A DNA stretch of 64,000 bases. It comes from Streptomyces hyaluromycini. GTDB lineage: Bacteria > Actinomycetota > Actinomycetes > Streptomycetales > Streptomycetaceae. The stretch is taken from NCBI RefSeq assembly GCF_002217755.1, contig NZ_BCFL01000023.1, positions 285,247 through 349,246 of the forward strand, in the 5' to 3' direction. The translations under genes were made by a program, and so were the position numbers. This document shows positions 17,527 through 24,923 of this stretch, piece after piece. How positions within the stretch are numbered: position 1 is the stretch's first letter; each line of letters begins with the position of its first letter. The notes beneath the pieces are model-generated. The model was not told the DNA's origin. It saw only the letters and a list, made by a program, of their open reading frames with translations, and made no database searches.

Positions 17527-17835
17527 TCACGGCTGCGGAAAGGGGACGCGGACGGTCTCACCGATCCGGTCGTCGGCGGTGAGTTCGTCCGGGTGGATGA
17601 CCAGGGCGGCGTCGCACACCCGCCAGAACTGCGTGGGGTCGCCGAGGTACGCGGCCGCCACCAGGTCCGGCCGGTCGCCGCGGGCCACGGTGTGCAGCGC
17701 GAGCGTCTGCAGGCCGCCGGGCGGCGGCAGGAACCTGCGGCGCAGACAGCGCACCTCGCGGGTGCCGCCGGAGGGGTCGGGAACCAGGGCCGTCGCGATC
17801 TCGGTGGTGGCGTAGCGGCTCGTGGGATCGATCAC
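17527..17835 (-). CDS. Small LysM-like baseplate-associated protein
   Basis: A 102-aa protein with GTG start at 17835 overlapping the stop of the tube-like gene. The N-terminal half is a short beta hairpin region with VRCLRRRFLPPP. The C-terminal half (HTVARGDRPDLVAAAYLGDPTQFWRVCDAALVIHPDELTADDRIGETVRVPFPQP read as blocks, for example YLGDPTQFWRVCDA) has the length and spacing of a LysM-type domain as in Afp7 and phage gpX/gp53. These proteins sit at the tube-baseplate junction. The usual Afp7 is a single tube+LysM protein; here the two parts are separate genes, which is usual in actinobacterial loci. Confidence 0.75.
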   Translation of the reverse strand: MIDPTSRYATTEIATALVPDPSGGTREVRCLRRRFLPPPGGLQTLALHTVARGDRPDLVAAAYLGDPTQFWRVCDAALVIHPDELTADDRIGETVRVPFPQP

Positions 17836-18524
17836 CGTGCCGCTCCGCCGGCGCTGATACCGGCCGCCACGGCTCCCAGCCGCAGGGGCGCCGAGACGCT
17901 GCCGAGCACGGCCAGCGCCTCCTTCGCGACCTGATGGACGAGAAACAGGTGATACCCCGGGTCGGTGACCGGCAGATCGCTGTAGGACAGCACCCGCAGC
18001 TCCAGATCCACCCGGGCACGCAGCGGGGTCAGATCGGCGTCGTAGGCCTGCTCCGCGATCGAGAAGCCGCTCAGCCGCACCGGCAGCACCCTGCCGGGGC
18101 CCCAGACGAACAGCGTCAGCGGCGCCCGCGGCGGCACCAGCTCGATCGTGCCGAGCAGCGCGAGCGCGTCGTTCGCGAGGACGGTCGCGCTCTGCGGGTA
18201 CAGCATCATCTCCAGAGCCGAGAGCTGCGGATACACCCCGAGCAGCGCGGCCGCCGGATCCTCCGCGGCCGCCCGGTCGTTGGCGTCCAGTTCCACGGCG
18301 AGCGAGATCGTCTCGATCGGCGCGCCGTCCAGCCGCAGCGCCTCGTCGCGGGCCCCGCCGTACGCGTCGTCGTCCGTCCCGGCTGCGGCCGATCGCGCTC
18401 GCAGCCGACGGGTCATCTCCTCCGGGTTGTACTGGAACACCACCGTGGAGGCCACGGGGCTGCTCTCGTCCACCGCGACCAGCGCGCCCCGCAGGGCCCG
18501 GGGAACGTCCGTCACCCCCGTCAT
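17832..18524 (-). CDS. CIS tube-type protein (Afp7 N-terminal / gp54-like)
   Basis: About 230 aa. ATG at 18524 (GGTGGG 5 bp upstream) is preferred; GTG at 18539 would add five residues but has no properly spaced ribosome site. The blocks VVFQYNPEEMTRRL, LDGAPIETISLAVELDA, LGVYPQLSALEMMLYP and PLTLFVWGPGRVLPVRLSGFSI, with late YDADLTPLRARVDLELRVL, match the CIS tube protein N-terminal family, which joins the inner tube to the baseplate. It is the first gene of the minus-strand eCIS arm in this window, so the promoter should lie just right of 18540. It is not the main Hcp-like tube subunit. Confidence 0.85.
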   Translation of the reverse strand: MTGVTDVPRALRGALVAVDESSPVASTVVFQYNPEEMTRRLRARSAAAGTDDDAYGGARDEALRLDGAPIETISLAVELDANDRAAAEDPAAALLGVYPQLSALEMMLYPQSATVLANDALALLGTIELVPPRAPLTLFVWGPGRVLPVRLSGFSIAEQAYDADLTPLRARVDLELRVLSYSDLPVTDPGYHLFLVHQVAKEALAVLGSVSAPLRLGAVAAGISAGGAAR

Positions 18525-18539
18525 GGGCACCCACCGCAC

Positions 18540-19002
18540 CTTCCACCCCGGATCCGCATACGGCGATGGTGAACTGGCCCCGTCACCCCGCCGTCACAGT
18601 GCCGTCACGGCCCTCGTCTCCCAGCTTTCCCGGCCGCCGGATGGAACGGTCACGGTCGGTGTGCCGTATCTTCTGCTCGGCCGGAAAGAGAGCCGCAGCC
18701 AACACCGTGACCGGTCCTGACCTGCGGCGGATCTCCGCCAGGGCCCTGACCGGCGTTTTCTCCGTTGGTATGCGTTGACTCCCGATGGCTGTGCACGAGT
18801 GTCCTGCGGACTGGCCGGGTACGCCGAGGCAGAGCGCGGCCGGCGACAGGTCCGTCGCCTTCGACAGTCCCAGCGTCAGAAGCTCCACGATTTCCTCGCC
18901 CGGCTCGTCGTCGGAGGGCTCGGGGTGCTGGACGCAGATCTTGTTCAGCGGCGCCGTCCAGAGCTCCGCCGCGTCCGTGAACGGCGTCGACGGGAGCTGG
19001 CC
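18540..19002. other. Non-coding stretch with probable eCIS-arm promoter
   Basis: About 460 bp between the first gene of the minus-strand eCIS arm and the transposase remnant. Long open frames exist on both strands but show no recognisable domain and no convincing ribosome site, as expected by chance at this GC. Base composition is somewhat lower in GC than neighbouring genes near 18640-18700. A promoter for the minus-strand eCIS arm is expected at its left end, but I see no clear -35/-10 pair. Confidence 0.4.
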
Positions 19003-19197
19003 GATGTCACCCGGCCCATCCCGCCGATCCGGGCCGGTCCGCGGCAGGAGCGGCCGCCCCCTGCGCCGCTCCGCCGGGTCCACGCCGGCCGCGGCTATGA
19101 CCACGACGTCTACCGCGACAAGGTCCGCCGGCTCAAGACCACCCCGGTCATCGCCCGACGCGGCACCGAACACGGCTCCGGCCTCGGAGGCCACCGC
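19003..19197 (+). pseudogene. Remnant of IS5-family transposase
   Basis: In one plus-strand frame the translation reads DVTRPIPPIRAGP..., then AGRGYDHDVYRDKVRR and PVIARRGTEHGSGLGGHR, the DDE-region blocks of IS5-family transposases around the second catalytic Asp (GRGYDHD) and before the final Glu (usual continuation RWVVERT). Everything before and after is lost, and the match ends exactly where the minus-strand oxidoreductase remnant begins. No terminal repeats are visible. A dead insertion-sequence fragment; high confidence from the motif, low for its borders. Confidence 0.8.
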
Positions 19198-19204
19198 TGC
19201 GCAG

Positions 19205-19455
19205 GGTGTCGTTGTTGCTGCCGAAGTCGGTACGTCGGTGGACAGCAGGTGTTCGGCGCCGCCTTCGAGGGCCTCGGCCGTCTCGGTGGAGCGGGGGAGC
19301 ATGGTCTTCTCGTAGGTGCGGATCGCGTCGGCGACAGTGGCGCGGTCGACGTAGGGGCCGTCGTTTTCGGTGGTCATCCGGCGCATGCGGGGCGACCAGT
19401 GGGCGTACTCGTCCAGGATCAGGGCGCGGATGCCGTCGGTGTGCTCGGCTGTCAG
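19205..19455 (-). pseudogene. Remnant of FAD-dependent monooxygenase (TetX/PHBH-like)
   Basis: The minus strand encodes ALILDEYAHWSPRMRRM with NDGPYVDR, typical of the middle of TetX-like FAD-monooxygenases, joined directly to ATVADAIRTYEKTMLPRSTETAEALEGG in separate blocks (TYEKTMLPRS is the C-terminal helix of the family). The FAD-binding GDAAH block and surroundings that normally lie between these two parts are missing, so there is an internal deletion of roughly 60-80 codons, and the N-terminal half is absent. The gene is not functional. Its broken end abuts the IS5 remnant, which suggests an insertion-linked deletion. Confidence 0.7.
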
Positions 19456-19532
19456 GCCGTTCGTGCCGATCCCGCATCCCGGCGCCCTTTCCCCGGCTGG
19501 TGCGACCGGTCGCGGCTGCATAGCGTGATCAC

Positions 19533-21035
19533 ATGACCACAGAAACGGCCCGGCCCGCTCTCGACGACCGGCGGTGGAAAGCGCTCGCGGTCTGTCTGAC
19601 CGCGGGATTCATCTCGCTGCTCGACGTCTCGATCGTGAACGTGGCGCTGCCTTCCATGGAGCGCGGGCTCGGTGCCTCCGCAGCCACCCAGTCCTGGGTG
19701 GTGTCCGGGTACGCACTCGCCTTCGGGCTCACGCTGGCACCGGCGGGACGACTGGGTGACGTGCGGGGCCGCCGCCAGGCGCTGTTGTTCGGCCTCGCCG
19801 TGTTCACGGCCGCATCGGTGGCGTGCGGCCTCGCCACCGGCCCCACCTGGCTGGTGGTATGCCGGCTGATCCAGGGTGCGGCCGCCGGTGTGGTCGCACC
19901 GCAGACCTCGGGGCTGATCCAGCAGATGTTCCAGGGTGCCGAGCGGGCCCGGGCGTTCGGCTTCCACGGCAGCTGCGTCGCCGTGTCCACCGCGGTGGGC
20001 CCGCTGGCGGGCGGGCTGCTGATCCACGCGTTCGGCGCGGCCGACGGGTGGCGCTGGGTGTTCTTCGTCAATGTGCCGATCGGCGTGGCGGCCCTCGTCG
20101 CGGGGAACCGGCTGCTGCCCCGTCTCCCGGTGCAGAATGACGGACGGGAGCAGTTCGACCCGTTCGGCGTACTGCTGCTCGGTGCGGGCGTACTCGCCCT
20201 GCTGCTGCCCCTGGTGCAGGAGCAGCAGTGGCAGGGCCGGGCCAAGTGGCTGCTGATTCCGGTGGCCGCACTGCTGCTCGGGGCCTTCTGGGTGTGGGAG
20301 AGGACCCAGGGACGCCTCGGGAAGGCACCGCTGGTCGACCTCGGGCTCTTCTCCCTGCGCTCCTTCACGCTCGGCGCTCTCATCAGCCTCATGTTCTTCG
20401 CCGGGCTGACCACCATCTTCTTCGTCCTGTCACTGTTCCTGCAGAACACCGCGGGATACAGCGCGCTCGCCGCGGGTGTGACGATCCTGCCGTTCGCGGC
20501 CGCCTCGGCGGTCGGCGCGGCCGTAGGGGGCCGGCTGGTGATGCGCTACGGCCGCAGCCTGGTCGTCATCGGCCTGAGCGGGGTGGCTCTCGGGCTGCTC
20601 GGTGTCGTCGTCGCCGTTCAGCTGGTGCCCGGGGACGGTGTGGGCTGGGCCATGGCGCTGCCACTGGTCATCGGCGGAATCGGGTCCGGACTCACGGTTT
20701 CACCCAACACGACCCTCACGCTCACGCTCGTGCCGGTACGAAGTGCCGGTGCGGCGGGTGGGGTACTGCAGACCGGCCAGCGCATCGGCTCGGCCACCGG
20801 CATCGCCGTGGTCGGTTCTGTCTATTTCGCCCATGTCGCCAACCACGGCCGCTCCACGACAGCCCTTCAGCTCGGGCTGCTCACCGCCATGGCGATCATC
20901 CTCGTCGCCCTGGTCCTGGCGGTGGCCGACCTACGGGAGCGCCGGGCGCACCCCGGACGCGACGACCTCACGGCGGCGGTACCGCGGGGCCTCGGGGAGA
21001 GCGGGGCCGGCGAGATGGTGGGGCGCGGGGCCTGA
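19533..21035 (+). CDS. MFS transporter, DHA2 (EmrB/QacA, 14-TMS) family
   Basis: A 500-aa polytopic membrane protein. After a short basic N-terminus the first membrane helix carries CLTAGFISLLDVSIVNVALP, the DHA2 family signature, then SWVVSGYALAFGLTLAPAGR, the LGDVRGRRQAL loop-2/3 motif A and a motif-C-like helix. About 14 hydrophobic segments are expected. Such proteins export drugs or secondary metabolites by proton antiport. There is no Shine-Dalgarno before the ATG; a TAGCGT box lies about 6 bp upstream, so the mRNA may be leaderless. Nearby genes run the other way, so it seems monocistronic. Substrate unknown. Confidence 0.9.
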   Translation: MTTETARPALDDRRWKALAVCLTAGFISLLDVSIVNVALPSMERGLGASAATQSWVVSGYALAFGLTLAPAGRLGDVRGRRQALLFGLAVFTAASVACGLATGPTWLVVCRLIQGAAAGVVAPQTSGLIQQMFQGAERARAFGFHGSCVAVSTAVGPLAGGLLIHAFGAADGWRWVFFVNVPIGVAALVAGNRLLPRLPVQNDGREQFDPFGVLLLGAGVLALLLPLVQEQQWQGRAKWLLIPVAALLLGAFWVWERTQGRLGKAPLVDLGLFSLRSFTLGALISLMFFAGLTTIFFVLSLFLQNTAGYSALAAGVTILPFAAASAVGAAVGGRLVMRYGRSLVVIGLSGVALGLLGVVVAVQLVPGDGVGWAMALPLVIGGIGSGLTVSPNTTLTLTLVPVRSAGAAGGVLQTGQRIGSATGIAVVGSVYFAHVANHGRSTTALQLGLLTAMAIILVALVLAVADLRERRAHPGRDDLTAAVPRGLGESGAGEMVGRGA

Positions 21036-21138
21036 CACCGGGCGGGACCGGAGAAGTGCGCCGCCCAAGGGACAGGCACCCCGACCCCGAAGAAGCGCCC
21101 CGGCCGCGGGATGACGGAACGAAGAGGGACGCCGAGCG

Positions 21139-21396
21139 TCAAACCTTCGACGTGCAAGGCCGCCGACGCGCTTCGAGCAGGACCATCGAAATCTTCACCG
21201 CGGTCGAAATGGTCAAGGCCTGCATGAAGGGCATACCCATGAGCCACAGCGCCACCATCATGGCGGTGAGGACCAGGAACACCGGCAGCAGCATGGTTTC
21301 CTTGACCGCGGAACGCAGAACACTCCGGAGCGTTCGGGGCTGATTCGCGGTATCGATTGCGCTGACGCGGATCTCTTCCTCGTCTACCTGAGGCAT
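21139..21396 (-). CDS. Small two-helix membrane protein
   Basis: An 85-aa protein with GGAAGGA 6 bp before its ATG, which makes it credible. The N-terminal ~38 residues are polar (PQVDEEEIRVSAID...), followed by two hydrophobic segments (LLPVFLVLTAMMVALWLMG and FMQALTISTAVKISMVLL) and a basic tail (EARRRPCTSK). It is probably an inner-membrane protein with two spanning helices. I recognise no family. It converges on the MFS exporter and runs in the same direction as the amidohydrolase and FAD-monooxygenase upstream, though 545 bp separate it from them. Confidence 0.7.
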   Translation of the reverse strand: MPQVDEEEIRVSAIDTANQPRTLRSVLRSAVKETMLLPVFLVLTAMMVALWLMGMPFMQALTISTAVKISMVLLEARRRPCTSKV

Positions 21397-21941
21397 TCTG
21401 TGTCCTTCCCGCGAACTCGTTTCCGCTAGCGAGCCTAGGTACGGCCGGATCGGGCTGCCACCGCTGTTACTTCGACACCGCCGGTACGCGGCCGGTGCGG
21501 CCGGTGATGTGAACCTGCCCGCCCGACCGGAGGCATGTTCGGTACGCCGCGTCACCGCGAACCCTGACGGTGCACCCGGTCGAGTCGTTCCAGAAGGCGG
21601 TGAACGCGTCCCCGCCCGGTGATCGTGCCTCCCGAGAAGAAGTCCGCCCCGAGCACCAAGGGAGCGATCGGCTGCGTGGAGGGCGGAAAGGGCGTCTGCG
21701 TCATCTCGCAGGAGCGCCGGCCTGGGCGATCGGAACGCCGCGAAGGGGAGCAATCTCTTCCGCGGCGACTTCCGCCGAGTCTCGATCCCGGCGGGACCGC
21801 GCTGAGGTGAACCCGCGCGTCGGCCGTGCGGCTCGGTGAGACGAGCCGCACGGCGAACGTCCGTCCGAGCGCCGAGCGAGCCGGGCAGCGATTCTCCGTG
21901 GCACCCACACACGCGGCACGAGGACGACCCACCGTGCGCGC
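21397..21941. other. Gene-free stretch
   Basis: About 545 bp between the small membrane protein and the amidohydrolase. Minus-strand reading frames here lack ribosome sites and recognisable domains. The right end of the small gene's leader should hold its promoter (around 21410-21450). Nothing else is recognised. Confidence 0.4.
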
Positions 21942-22970
21942 TCAGGCCGACGCGAGGGCGGGCAGGAGACGCAGGGCGTTCCCGCGGTTGATGTGACCGC
22001 GCTCCTCGTCGCCGAGGGCGGGATCCCGGTCCAGAGCGGGAGTTGTCACATCGGCGACCACCCGGGCGGGGGTCGGCGGCCAGTCGCTTCCGTAGAGGAT
22101 GCGGGAGGAGCCCGCGGCGGCCAGCAGAGTGGGGGTGGCCGACGGCGACATGGGCGCGGCCGTGTCGTAGTAGAAGCGGTGCAGGTAGTCGCGGACGCGT
22201 CCGGGATCGACGGCGGGGACGAGCTGGCGCCCGAAGACCTCGATCCGACTCGCGATGTAGGGGAGGTACCCGCCGCCGTGCGGCAGGATGAACGTGAGCC
22301 GCGGGAAACGGTCCAGAGTGCCGTTCATGATCAGGCTCAGTGCGGCGCGGGTCGTGTCCATGAGGAAGTCGCACACGAACGGCGGCACACCCTCGGGGGC
22401 GCCGGAGGTGTTCACCTGCATGGGGTGCGTGCTGATCACAGCGGCGCGTTCGTCGAGTTCCGCCATGATCGGGTCGAGCCCGGGGTCGCCCAGATACGTG
22501 CCGCCCGTGCTGGTGCGCGCACTGACGCCCACCGCGCCGAGCCGGTCCATCCCCTGGGTGACGGACCAGCGGGAGAGCTCGGCGTCGTCGAGGAAGACGG
22601 GTGTGAAGAAGGCGAAGCGGCCGGAGTGCCGGACGGTCAGGTCGCCCGCGGCCTCAAGGGCGACACGCGTGCTCTCCTTGCGTGTCGCCGCCTCCTGGAA
22701 GCGTCCCAGCATGGCGACGGTGAGGATGCTGGTGCGCGTGCCGGTCAGATCCATCAGGTCCAGGGCGGCGGCCTCGTCCCACCGGGTCCACGGCGGCAGC
22801 CCGTCACGGTCCGCGATCCCGTTCTTCTCGGCCCACCGCACCCATTCGGGGGCGGTGTAGTGGTGGTGGACGTCTATTCGTTCGTGCCGGGCGTCGTCGG
22901 CGCTCAGCGCGGTGCGCAGGCCTATGTCACCCGGAGCCTGCTGGGCGGTGGTCTCGGCGGCTTGAGGCAT
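21942..22970 (-). CDS. Amidohydrolase-2 family protein (ACMSD-like metal-dependent decarboxylase/hydrolase)
   Basis: A 342-aa TIM-barrel enzyme. The HHHY block (IDVHHHYTAPEW near residue 32-43) fits the metal-binding HxH of the amidohydrolase-2 / ACMSD family, followed by STHPMQ (third metal ligand region), FILPHGGGYLPY and the closing LYGSDWPPTP with the catalytic/metal Asp. Members decarboxylate or hydrate aromatic acids such as aminocarboxymuconate semialdehyde, gamma-resorcylate or carboxyvanillate. It follows the FAD-monooxygenase in the same direction (48-bp gap), so the pair could hydroxylate an aromatic ring and then decarboxylate or open it. Substrate not predictable. Confidence 0.88.
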   Translation of the reverse strand: MPQAAETTAQQAPGDIGLRTALSADDARHERIDVHHHYTAPEWVRWAEKNGIADRDGLPPWTRWDEAAALDLMDLTGTRTSILTVAMLGRFQEAATRKESTRVALEAAGDLTVRHSGRFAFFTPVFLDDAELSRWSVTQGMDRLGAVGVSARTSTGGTYLGDPGLDPIMAELDERAAVISTHPMQVNTSGAPEGVPPFVCDFLMDTTRAALSLIMNGTLDRFPRLTFILPHGGGYLPYIASRIEVFGRQLVPAVDPGRVRDYLHRFYYDTAAPMSPSATPTLLAAAGSSRILYGSDWPPTPARVVADVTTPALDRDPALGDEERGHINRGNALRLLPALASA

Positions 22971-23018
22971 GGAAGAGCTCCCTGTGCTGGAACGGTTCGG
23001 GGGCGTCGGAGAGCGGGA

Positions 23019-24659
23019 TCAGCGGCTGAGGAGGCCTTGCAGAACGTGCGTCAGCTCGTCCTCGGGATTCGTGGGGAGGTCGCCGGAGCGCCAGGCGGCC
23101 ATTCCGTCGGGGCGCACGAGCACCGCGCCCTGCGGGGTGACACCGTGCGTGGCGGCCCAGTCCTCGGCACCGGCGGCCAGGGCGGGCGAGGTGTCGACGT
23201 CGAAGTCCGGGCCGGCGCCGGCGCGGTAGGACACCAGGGGGACGCCGAGCCTGGCCGCCGCGGCCTCGGCGGCCGCCGGCCACGGCCCGTCCGCAAGGCC
23301 GCAGAGGAGGACGAAGCACCGCTCGTACAGGTCGATGGTCGACTTGGTGTCCCCGTCGTGCACGACGGACATGTGCGGGGCCCGGGTGCCGGGGTCCGCC
23401 TGCAGGCGGAGATTCTGCGGGATGGTCGGCGCGTCGGTGTCGGCGCCGGACACGGCCGAGGAGACATAGCGGTAGCCGAGGGACACGGTCATCAGGTCCG
23501 TGCTCTGGCCCCCGCCCTGCGCGGCGGTGTAGCCGGGGTGCTGCTCGCGTGCGGCCTGCTCGATGGCCCGGGCACTCGTGGCCAGGGCGACCGGGCGCCG
23601 TTCGTTCTCGTAGGTGTCCAGCAGGCTCTCTCCCGCCCAGCCGCTCAGTACGGCCGTGAGCTTCCAGGCGAGGTTGTGCGCGTCCTGGATGCCCGTGTTG
23701 GATCCGAAGGCGCCGGTGGGGGGCATCTCGTGGGCCGAGTCACCGATGAGGAAGACGCGTCCCTGCCGATAGCGGTCGGCGACCCGGTCCGCCGCGTGCC
23801 ACGGGGCGCGTCCCGTGACCTCGACGTCCAGGTCCCGTACGCCGGCGGCGGCCCTGATGTGGTCGGCGATGCGCGTGTCGGTGAAGGACTCGAGCGTCTG
23901 GCCGCGCTCGGGGAACCACGGGACGTGGAAGACCCACTTCTCCTCGTTGTCGACGGGCAACAGGACCCCTTCGCCCTCGGTTCCGTTCAGGTAGCACACG
24001 AGGAACCGCTTGTCCCCGACCACCTGACGGAGGAGCTTGCTGCGGAAGGTGACGCTCACGTTGTGGAACAGGTCGCCCCCGCCGCTCTGCCCGATGCCCA
24101 GCCGCTCGCGCACGGGGCTGCGCGGCCCGTCGGCCGCCAGCAGGTAGGCGGTGCGCATCGAGTACGTCCGGCCGCTCTCCCGCTCGCGCAGTTCACACGT
24201 CACGCCGTCCCGGTCCTCGGTGAAGGAGGTCAGCTCCGTACTGAAGCGCACGTCCCCGCCCAGTGCACGGGCGTGTGCCAGCAGGACCGGCTCCAGGTCG
24301 TTCTGGCTGCACGCGCACCGCCGGGTGGAGCACACGTTCGTCTCGGGGGCTGCGCCGGTGAGACGGGCCGAGAGCCATCTGCTCTCACCGCCCGACAGCT
24401 TGTCCGTCTGCATGATGCCGTGATTGCCGGACAGGACGGCCGCGGCCTTTCTGATGTCCGGTTCCAGCCCGGCGGTGCGGAACAACTCCATCGTCCGCAT
24501 GTTGTTCCCCCGGCCCCGGGGATGTTCGGAAGTGGCGGCCCGACGCTCGGCGACCATATGGGTGACGCCCAGTCTTCCCAGAAACACCGATGCGGACAGT
24601 CCGACGAGCGAACCGCCCACGATCAGTACCGGCACCATTTCTCTGTCGCGTGTGTCCAC
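23019..24659 (-). CDS. FAD-dependent aromatic-ring monooxygenase
   Basis: A 546-aa flavoprotein. The GTG at 24659 is chosen because GGAGGAGG lies 7 bp upstream. Motifs in order: Rossmann VLIVGGSLVGLSASVFLGRLG at the N-terminus (GxGxxG variant GGSLVG), RGRGNNMRTMELFR, the DG region (LLAADGPRSPVRERLG) and GDSAHEMPPTGAFGSNTGIQDAHN for FAD. The C-terminal ~150 residues resemble the thioredoxin-like domain of PheA/TfdB hydroxylases (VLVRPDGMAAWRSGDLP). It hydroxylates a phenolic or polyketide ring with NAD(P)H and O2. It is divergent from the P450 across 264 bp and probably co-transcribed with the amidohydrolase. Confidence 0.9.
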   Translation of the reverse strand: MDTRDREMVPVLIVGGSLVGLSASVFLGRLGVTHMVAERRAATSEHPRGRGNNMRTMELFRTAGLEPDIRKAAAVLSGNHGIMQTDKLSGGESRWLSARLTGAAPETNVCSTRRCACSQNDLEPVLLAHARALGGDVRFSTELTSFTEDRDGVTCELRERESGRTYSMRTAYLLAADGPRSPVRERLGIGQSGGGDLFHNVSVTFRSKLLRQVVGDKRFLVCYLNGTEGEGVLLPVDNEEKWVFHVPWFPERGQTLESFTDTRIADHIRAAAGVRDLDVEVTGRAPWHAADRVADRYRQGRVFLIGDSAHEMPPTGAFGSNTGIQDAHNLAWKLTAVLSGWAGESLLDTYENERRPVALATSARAIEQAAREQHPGYTAAQGGGQSTDLMTVSLGYRYVSSAVSGADTDAPTIPQNLRLQADPGTRAPHMSVVHDGDTKSTIDLYERCFVLLCGLADGPWPAAAEAAAARLGVPLVSYRAGAGPDFDVDTSPALAAGAEDWAATHGVTPQGAVLVRPDGMAAWRSGDLPTNPEDELTHVLQGLLSR

Positions 24660-24923
24660 AGCCCGTCCTCCTCCAGATACCCAGCGGTAGTTCGGGCAGC
24701 GATTCGCAATTACGGCGGCCCTGAATCCGAACCTGTCACAGGCCCCCGGGGTCGGCAATCGAGCCTTCCCCCGGACGGCACACTCTGCTTTTCCACTTCC
24801 GTACCGTGCAGACGACTCGGGTCCGCGTCAGGGTGAATCGCGTTTCCCCTTTCCGAGCGGCGTCAATGCATTCCACGCTTGCAGCCGACCTGTGCCACCG
24901 TGGGAAGGGAAGAAGGACCGTCG
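24660..24923. promoter_or_regulatory. Divergent control region of the oxidative cassette
   Basis: A 264-bp intergenic stretch between the FAD-monooxygenase (leftward) and the P450 (rightward), less GC-rich than the genes, with a strong ribosome site at each end. Promoters for both transcripts must lie here. I see no clear palindromic operator, and no regulator gene is adjacent. Confidence 0.45.

Noticed and set aside
18583..19521. 312-codon minus-strand frame between the eCIS locus and the MFS gene
   Set aside because: Only the part near 19205-19455 resembles a protein (decayed FAD-monooxygenase); the rest is antisense to the transposase remnant or unrecognisable.
21552..21932. 126-codon minus-strand frame in the gap before the amidohydrolase
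   Set aside because: No ribosome site, no recognisable fold, biased composition.
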